In this document: piece after piece, positions 28,900 to 33,452 of the stretch
How positions within the stretch are numbered: the first letter of the stretch is position 1
Layout: each line of letters opens with the position of its first letter
Origin: Sporichthya sp.
GTDB lineage: Bacteria > Actinomycetota > Actinomycetes > Sporichthyales > Sporichthyaceae
Length of the DNA stretch: 33,452 nt
Direction: 5' to 3'
NCBI RefSeq assembly: GCF_013815995.1
Contig: NZ_JACDFE010000016.1
Span: 1-33,452 of the forward strand
The notes under the pieces: generated by a model
What the model was told of the DNA's origin: nothing
Seen by the model: only the letters and a program-made list of their open reading frames with translations
The model's database searches: none
Position numbers and translations under genes: made by a program

Positions 28900-30161
28900 G
28901 CACGGTTCTCGACGAGCTCACCTGGCGTGACCTCGTCGCCCAGACCACCGACCCGGACGCCCTCGCCGCGTCACTGGCCGCCGGTCCGGTCACGCTCTAC
29001 TGCGGCTTCGACCCCACCGCCCCGAGCCTGCACGTCGGCCACCTGGTCCAGGTTCTGACCCTCAAACGGTTCCAGGACGACGGGCACCGGGTCATCGCGC
29101 TGGTCGGCGGCGCGACCGGACTGATCGGGGACCCGAAGGAGACTGCCGAGCGCAACCTCAACAACAAGGACCTGGTCGGGGAGTGGGTCGGCAGGATCCG
29201 CGCGCAGATCGAGCCGTTCCTGGACTTCGACGGCGAGAACGCCGCACGGATGGTGAACAACCTGGACTGGACCGCGCAACTGTCGACGATCGACTTCCTG
29301 CGCGATGTCGGCAAGCACTTCCCGGTCAACCGGATGCTGGCCCGCGACGCCGTCAACCAGCGACTGAACTCCGACGTCGGCATCTCCTACACCGAGTTCA
29401 GCTACGTCCTGCTGCAGTCGATGGACTTTCTCGAGCTGCACCGCCGGCACGGCTGCTCTCTGCAGATCGGCGGCTCGGACCAGTGGGGCAACATCACCGC
29501 CGGCGCCGAGCTGATCCGCCGGGTCGAGCAGGGCAAGGCCCACGCCCTGACCACCAACCTGCTGACGAAGTCCGACGGGACCAAGTTCGGCAAGACCGAG
29601 TCCGGGACCGTCTGGCTCGACCCGTCGCTGACCAGTCCGTACGCGTTCTTCCAGTTCTGGGTGAACACCGACGACCGCGACGTGGTCGGCTACCTCAAGT
29701 GCCTGACGTTCCTTCCGCGCGAGCGGGTCGAGGAGCTGGAGAAGGCCACGGCTGACCGCCCGGGTGCCCGCGAGGCCCAGCGCACACTGGCCCAGGAACT
29801 CACCACGCTCGTGCACGGCGCCGCGCAGACCGCTGCGGTCGAGGCAGCCAGCCAGGCGTTGTTCGGCCGCGGCGAACTGACCGAACTCGACGCCGCGACG
29901 CTGGCCGCCGCGCTCGGCGAGCTGCCCACGGCGACCGTCGCCGAACTGAGCACCGTCGCCGAGCTGATGGTCGCCACCGGTCTGGAGAAGGGCAACAACG
30001 CCGCCCGCCGGACGATCGGCGAGGGCGGGGCCTACGTCAACAACGTCAAGGTGAGCGACGAGGCGGCCGTGCCCAGCGCGAGTGACCTGCTTCACGGCGA
30101 ATGGCTCGTCCTTCGGCGCGGCAAGCGGAACCTGGCGGCGGTCCGGGTCGTAGCTCCTTAG
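28896..30161 (+). CDS. tyrS: Tyrosyl-tRNA synthetase
   Basis: The protein has 421 residues from ATG 28896; an open frame from 28803 would add 31 residues, partly repeat-coded, and is unlikely. It charges tRNA-Tyr. Seen: [16 protein letters not shown] with the HIGH-type HVGH (46-49), GDPKE (78-82), [11 protein letters not shown] (190-200), the KMSKS-type KFGKTES (230-236) and a C-terminal S4 RNA-binding domain (~350-415, with [17 protein letters not shown]). Full length and intact. The KFGKT form is usual for bacterial TyrRS. Confidence 0.97.
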   Translation: MSTVLDELTWRDLVAQTTDPDALAASLAAGPVTLYCGFDPTAPSLHVGHLVQVLTLKRFQDDGHRVIALVGGATGLIGDPKETAERNLNNKDLVGEWVGRIRAQIEPFLDFDGENAARMVNNLDWTAQLSTIDFLRDVGKHFPVNRMLARDAVNQRLNSDVGISYTEFSYVLLQSMDFLELHRRHGCSLQIGGSDQWGNITAGAELIRRVEQGKAHALTTNLLTKSDGTKFGKTESGTVWLDPSLTSPYAFFQFWVNTDDRDVVGYLKCLTFLPRERVEELEKATADRPGAREAQRTLAQELTTLVHGAAQTAAVEAASQALFGRGELTELDAATLAAALGELPTATVAELSTVAELMVATGLEKGNNAARRTIGEGGAYVNNVKVSDEAAVPSASDLLHGEWLVLRRGKRNLAAVRVVAP

Positions 30162-30193
30162 AGGGGCGAGCGGCGCCCCACGAAGGCGCGGCG

Positions 30194-30586
30194 TTGGACC
30201 TCGACATCAGCGGCTTGACCTGGACGCTGACGATCGCATTGATTCTGGGCCTCCTGGCGCTCGATCTGGTCCTCGCTTCGGTGCGGCCGCACCAGGTTGG
30301 CTTCGCGGAAGCGGCGGCCTGGTCGGTGTTCTACATCGGCGTGGCCATCGCCTTCGGTCTGTGGTTCACCGCGGCCCACGGCGGCGACTACGGCACGGAG
30401 TTCTTCGCCGGCTACATCGTCGAGAAGAGCCTGTCGGTCGACAACCTCTTCGCCTTCGTCATCATCGTCGTCGTCCTGGCGACCGTGACGGTGACCAGCA
30501 TGCTGAAGACCCGTCAGGACCCGACCGCGGTCGCGCACGCCGGCTCGCTGACCGGCACACCCGACCACGACCGAGCGGAGCACTGA
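30194..30586 (+). pseudogene. TerC-family membrane protein gene with the middle deleted
   Basis: TTG 30194 opens a frame of 130 residues, against ~320-340 in the family. The N-terminal ~83 residues match TerC: TWTLTIALILGLLALDL, VGFAEAAAWSVFYIGVAIAF, and EFFAGYIVEKSLSVDNLFAF with the conserved acidic/Asn core of the first helices. Directly after LFAFVII the sequence continues as VVVLATVTVTSMLKTRQDP and AVAHAGSL, which resembles the last helix and tail of actinobacterial TerC. About 190 residues, including the second EKSL-like half, are missing with the frame kept. Metal-ion transport is not credible. It lies 32 bp after tyrS and is followed by a 19-bp hairpin. Confidence 0.75.
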
Positions 30587-30591
30587 ACCCG

Positions 30592-30632
30592 ACGGATGTC
30601 ATCCGCAGCGTCGCGCTGCGGATGACATCCGT
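30592..30632. terminator. Perfect 19-bp hairpin between convergent genes (bidirectional terminator)
   Basis: ACGGATGTCATCCGCAGCG (30592-30610), loop TCG, then its exact complement (30614-30632). It lies between the TerC remnant stop (30586) and the stop of the minus-strand oxidoreductase (30641). No T-tract on either side, as often in high-GC actinobacteria. Confidence 0.8.
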
Positions 30633-30640
30633 TGACGGGG

Positions 30641-32773
30641 TCAGGCCGGAGCGACCTCCACCCAGGTGTCGGAGAACGTCGGCGCGTTACCGAGGTCAGC
30701 GAACGCGAAGGGACTGACCGCGCTGACCGTCGCCAGGTCCTTCGCGTGCTTGCGCCACGCGCCCATGTAGGCGGCGACCACGCCGGGGGCGGTGTCGTCG
30801 GTGACCTTGGCGACGACCACGAACGACCCGCGCTCGTTCGAGACCCGGACCGGGGCGCCGTCGGCGATCCCGCGCTCGGCGGCGTCCTTGGCGTGGATGA
30901 GCAACGCCGGCTCGCCCTGGATCCGTCGCTGCTGCGGCTGGTCGGCGAAGCTCGAGTTCAGGTACGCGTGCGACTTCGGCGAGATCAGGTTCAACCGTCC
31001 GGAGTCCGACCCGAACGCGGACTCCCGCGGCGCGATCCAGTGCGGCAGCGGGTCCACCGGCTGACCGGGCTGGTGCTCCTCCGAACCCTGCCGGAACAGC
31101 CCGAGGACGAAGTTGCCCATGGCGGCGGCGGCCGAGACGAACTCGACCTTGCCGGACGGGGTCGGGAACCCGCCTTCGGCGTAGGGCGCGTAGTTGTCGG
31201 CGTCGGGCAGGCGCAGCCGGGCCCAGCCCTCGGCCCGCAACAACTCCGGGGTGATGCCTTCCATCGCCGGGGCGGACCAGTCGAAGGCGGCAGCGATCAT
31301 CTCGGAGTCGGTGCGGGTGAAGTAGGGCTCGGTGAAGCCCATCCGCTGTCCCAGGCGGCGGAACAGCTCGGTGTTCGGGATCGCCTCACCCAGGGGCTCG
31401 ATAGAGCGGTTGTTGAAGGTGATGTAGAAGTGCCCCCAGCTGAACATGACGTCGTCCTGCTCGAGCTGGGTGGTGGCCGGCAGCACGATGTCCGCGTAGT
31501 CCGCGGTGTCGGTCATGAAGTGCTCGCTGACGACCGTGAACAGGTCCTCGCGCTCCAGCCCGGCGACCAGCTTGTCCTGCTCGGGACAGACCACCAGCGG
31601 GTTGGTGTTGTAGACCATCAGGGCCTTGATCGGCGGGTCCAGTTCGAGTTCACCGGTCAGCGCGCGGCCGAGCAGGAACTGGTTGACGATCCGGGTTCCG
31701 GGCTTGAGCAGGTCGGCGCCGAGCAGGGCCGGCCAGTTGACCGGGAACGCCCACAGTGGCAGGGCGAGAATGCCGCCGCCGGGCCGCTTCCAGGCGCCGA
31801 CCAGGCCGGGCAGACAGCTCAGCGCACGGACGGTCTGCCCGCCACCGGCGTGCCGCTCGATGGCGACGCCGATCCGGATCATCGAGGGCTGGGTGGTCGC
31901 GTACTCCCGCGCCAGCGTGCGGATGTCATCCGCCGGAACCCCGGTCTGCTCGGCGGCCCATTCCGGCGTGTACTCGAGCACGCGCTCGGCAAGTTCGTCG
32001 AAGCCGACGGTGTGGTTCGCGACGTAGTCGGCGTCGTGCAGGTTCTCGCCGATGATCACGTGCATCATCGCCAGCGCGAGCGCGGTGTCCGTGCCGGGCC
32101 GGATCGGGATGTGCCAGTCCGCGTGCTTCGCGGTGCGCGACCGCAGCGGGTCGACGACCACGATCTTGGCCCCGCGCCGCTGCGCCTCGGCGATGAACGG
32201 CCACAGGTGCAGGTTGGTGCTGATCGGGTTGCAGGCCCAGATCAGGATGAACTTGGAGTGCACGAAGCTCTCCGGGTCCACCCCGGCCGCGGGGCCGAGC
32301 GTCATCACGTAGGCGGTGGAGGCGCCGGAGTCGCAGTAGGTGCGCTCGGCGATCGTCGCACCGAGCCGGTTGAAGAACGGGTCTCCGACGTTGAGGCCGT
32401 TGAGGATTCCCTGGGTGCCGAGATAGCTCGCGGGCATGATCGCCTCCGGCCCGAACTCCTCGGCGATGGCGCCGAACTTCGAGGCGATCTCCTCCAGCGC
32501 GGCCTCCCAGGTGATCCGCTCGAACTGCCCGCTGCCCTTCGGTCCGGTACGGCGCATCGGGTACAGCACCCGGCCGGGGGAGTAGACGGTGTCGACGAAG
32601 TTGTTGAGCTTGACGCACAGCCCGCCCTGGGTGAACGGGTGGTTCGGGTCGCCGCGTACGCCGGTCGCGACCCCGTCGGCGACCGTCACCTGCATCGCGC
32701 AGGTGTCCGGGCAGTCGTGCGGGCAGGCCGCTTTCACGGTGACGGTCGCAGGATCCGGGAGCACAGCGGTCAT
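30641..32773 (-). CDS. Molybdopterin-dependent oxidoreductase (DMSO-reductase superfamily), soluble
   Basis: The protein has 710 residues from ATG 32773, with GGAGG nine bases upstream; 51 more open codons are unlike protein. An N-terminal [4Fe-4S] site is seen: Cys17, Cys21, Cys25 (ACPHDCPDTCAM) and Cys53 (GGLCVK). Then VYSPGRVLYPMRRTGPKG (~63-80) and the bis-MGD binding domains, including IWACNPISTNLHLWPF, VVVDPLRSRTA, YNTNPLVVCPEQ and a C-terminal molybdopterin-dinucleotide domain (LLIHAKDAAERGIADGAPVR). There is no Tat signal, so it is cytoplasmic. No FeS or membrane subunit gene is adjacent. The substrate is unknown. It diverges from an AraC-type regulator. Confidence 0.92.
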   Translation of the reverse strand: MTAVLPDPATVTVKAACPHDCPDTCAMQVTVADGVATGVRGDPNHPFTQGGLCVKLNNFVDTVYSPGRVLYPMRRTGPKGSGQFERITWEAALEEIASKFGAIAEEFGPEAIMPASYLGTQGILNGLNVGDPFFNRLGATIAERTYCDSGASTAYVMTLGPAAGVDPESFVHSKFILIWACNPISTNLHLWPFIAEAQRRGAKIVVVDPLRSRTAKHADWHIPIRPGTDTALALAMMHVIIGENLHDADYVANHTVGFDELAERVLEYTPEWAAEQTGVPADDIRTLAREYATTQPSMIRIGVAIERHAGGGQTVRALSCLPGLVGAWKRPGGGILALPLWAFPVNWPALLGADLLKPGTRIVNQFLLGRALTGELELDPPIKALMVYNTNPLVVCPEQDKLVAGLEREDLFTVVSEHFMTDTADYADIVLPATTQLEQDDVMFSWGHFYITFNNRSIEPLGEAIPNTELFRRLGQRMGFTEPYFTRTDSEMIAAAFDWSAPAMEGITPELLRAEGWARLRLPDADNYAPYAEGGFPTPSGKVEFVSAAAAMGNFVLGLFRQGSEEHQPGQPVDPLPHWIAPRESAFGSDSGRLNLISPKSHAYLNSSFADQPQQRRIQGEPALLIHAKDAAERGIADGAPVRVSNERGSFVVVAKVTDDTAPGVVAAYMGAWRKHAKDLATVSAVSPFAFADLGNAPTFSDTWVEVAPA

Positions 32774-32867
32774 CGGGACGCACCTCCACGCCGCGGCAGC
32801 GCCGGGCGGAGCCCTGCCTCGTAGCGGCATCCTCCCCCGCCGGTGGGGCCGGGGCCATGACGCAGAG

Positions 32868-32879
32868 CGACAGTTGTCG
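32868..32879. promoter_or_regulatory. Short palindrome CGACA-GT-TGTCG in the oxidoreductase/regulator gap
   Basis: Perfect 5-bp arms lie between the divergent genes, or inside the regulator gene if its ATG 32857 is used. It could be a regulator site. Low weight because of its size. Confidence 0.25.
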
Positions 32880-32928
32880 TAATCTCGGCGCCAACAGCCC
32901 ACCAGAAGACGCCCACGAGGGAGCACCG

Positions 32929-33452
32929 GTGGCCGTCACCGTCGACCCGGCGCCCGCGAGCACGGGACGCCTCGGGGTCTGGCGTGACCTGATCCGGGAC
33001 CACTTCGTCTCCCTGGATGTCTCAGTAGATCGTGGAGTCCCGCGCGCCGACAGCTTCCGCGGCCAGGTCCGCACCGTCGAGTTGGGTGCGCTGCGGGTGG
33101 CCGAGGTGGCCTCGATCCCGCAAGCCGCCCACCGGACCGTGGCGCTGGCCCGCGACGACCGGGCCCACTACTTCCAGTTGGGGCTGCTCACCGGCGGCCG
33201 GGCTCGCCTGACCCAGGACGGCCGGGAGTGCGCGCTGGCGCCCGGGGACTTCGCCGTCTACGAGACGGACCGGCCCTTCACCTGGGACCTCGGCTGCGGC
33301 GGCGATCCGTGGCGGCTGCTGGTCTTCACCTGGCCCCGGGACAGCCTGGAGCTGACCGACCACGAATCGGCGGACCTGACGGCACGTCAGCTCTCCGGCG
33401 CGCACGGGTTCTCCGGCGTTGTCAGCCGGATGCTGCGCGACCTGGCCGGCAA
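32929..33452 (+). CDS. AraC-family regulator, N-terminal sensor part (cut by window edge)
   Basis: About 174 codons are visible from GTG 32929, with GAGGGAG about six bases upstream. An in-frame ATG at 32857 would add 24 residues. The visible part opens VTVDPAPASTGRLGVWRDL and shows IRDHFVSLDVSVDRG, then FRGQVRTVELGALRVAEV, HYFQLGLLTGGRARLTQDGR, LAPGDFAVYETDRPFTW and LLVFTWPRD. That is the AraC-binding-like (cupin-type) ligand domain found in AraC regulators. The DNA-binding helices lie beyond the window. It diverges from the molybdopterin oxidoreductase and may control it. Confidence 0.75.
   Translation, partial: MAVTVDPAPASTGRLGVWRDLIRDHFVSLDVSVDRGVPRADSFRGQVRTVELGALRVAEVASIPQAAHRTVALARDDRAHYFQLGLLTGGRARLTQDGRECALAPGDFAVYETDRPFTWDLGCGGDPWRLLVFTWPRDSLELTDHESADLTARQLSGAHGFSGVVSRMLRDLAG

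Noticed and set aside
30632-32824. 730-codon plus-strand ORF
   Set aside because: Antisense shadow of the molybdopterin oxidoreductase; low-complexity Arg/Gly/Asp/Val content and no family motifs.
32774-32856. Riboswitch in the oxidoreductase leader
   Set aside because: GC-rich hairpins are present, but I could not match them to the molybdenum-cofactor or other known riboswitch cores.

Overview
The window looks like chromosome from a high-GC actinobacterium (Actinomycetota). G/C dominates third codon positions, GTG and TTG starts are common, stop/start overlaps of the ATGA or GTGA type are frequent, and the arginine genes lie in the order argC-J-B-D-F-R-G-H. A DNA-3-methyladenine glycosylase gene and tyrS follow, an association also known downstream of the arg cluster in mycobacteria. 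I cannot name the genus. I see no tRNA, rRNA, CRISPR array, transposase or prophage.

Layout. 1-3074 (minus strand): a tightly packed run of four genes, transcribed as PH-like membrane protein, winged-helix-like protein, PEP-utiliser swivelling-domain protein without an ATP-grasp domain, then a 2-hydroxyacid dehydrogenase cut by the window edge. 3108-4137: a SRAP (YedK/HMCES-type) gene diverging from that run across 33 bp, then a 5'-deleted dienelactone hydrolase remnant. 4138-6773 (minus): a lipoprotein and two tandem paralogous exported proteins, one with an M15-like metal-site signature and one that has lost it. 7014-15204: a branched-chain-amino-acid-type (Liv/HAAT) ABC transport locus. 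It has a fused LivF-LivG ATPase, a fused LivH-LivM permease, a wrecked substrate-binding protein gene, a large secreted and C-terminally anchored protein of unknown function, a divergent MarR-type regulator, and an intact membrane-anchored substrate-binding protein gene. 15205-17599: a possible tiny ORF, a 46-bp near-palindrome, a terminator, a GT2 glycosyltransferase gene and a decayed fragment of a second GT2. 17600-26090: the complete arginine cluster from N-acetylglutamate to arginine with its repressor. 26167-28129 (minus): a VOC protein and an NAD-binding/DUF2867 protein. 28192-30586: 3-methyladenine DNA glycosylase, tyrS and an internally deleted TerC gene. 30641-33452: a molybdopterin oxidoreductase and a divergent AraC-type regulator cut by the window edge.

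How the genes work together. argC-J-B-D-F-R-G-H encode acetylated-intermediate recycling (ArgJ), the kinase, reductase and aminotransferase steps, carbamoylation, argininosuccinate synthesis and cleavage, plus the ArgR repressor. Most junctions overlap, so one transcript from the argC promoter is likely. In the transport locus the fused ATPase and permease would form the membrane core, and one of two binding proteins has been lost by deletion.

Themes worth attention. (1) At least two genes (binding protein, TerC), and possibly a third (dienelactone hydrolase), keep their beginning and end but have lost the middle; a GT2 copy is also decayed. (2) Several genes have a TAnnnT hexamer 6-7 nt before the start codon and no Shine-Dalgarno, which suggests leaderless transcripts; two of these genes are DNA-repair genes. 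(3) The transport locus contains an uncharacterised anchored exoprotein placed where an accessory subunit would be. I did not find a clear-cut new defence or mobile system.
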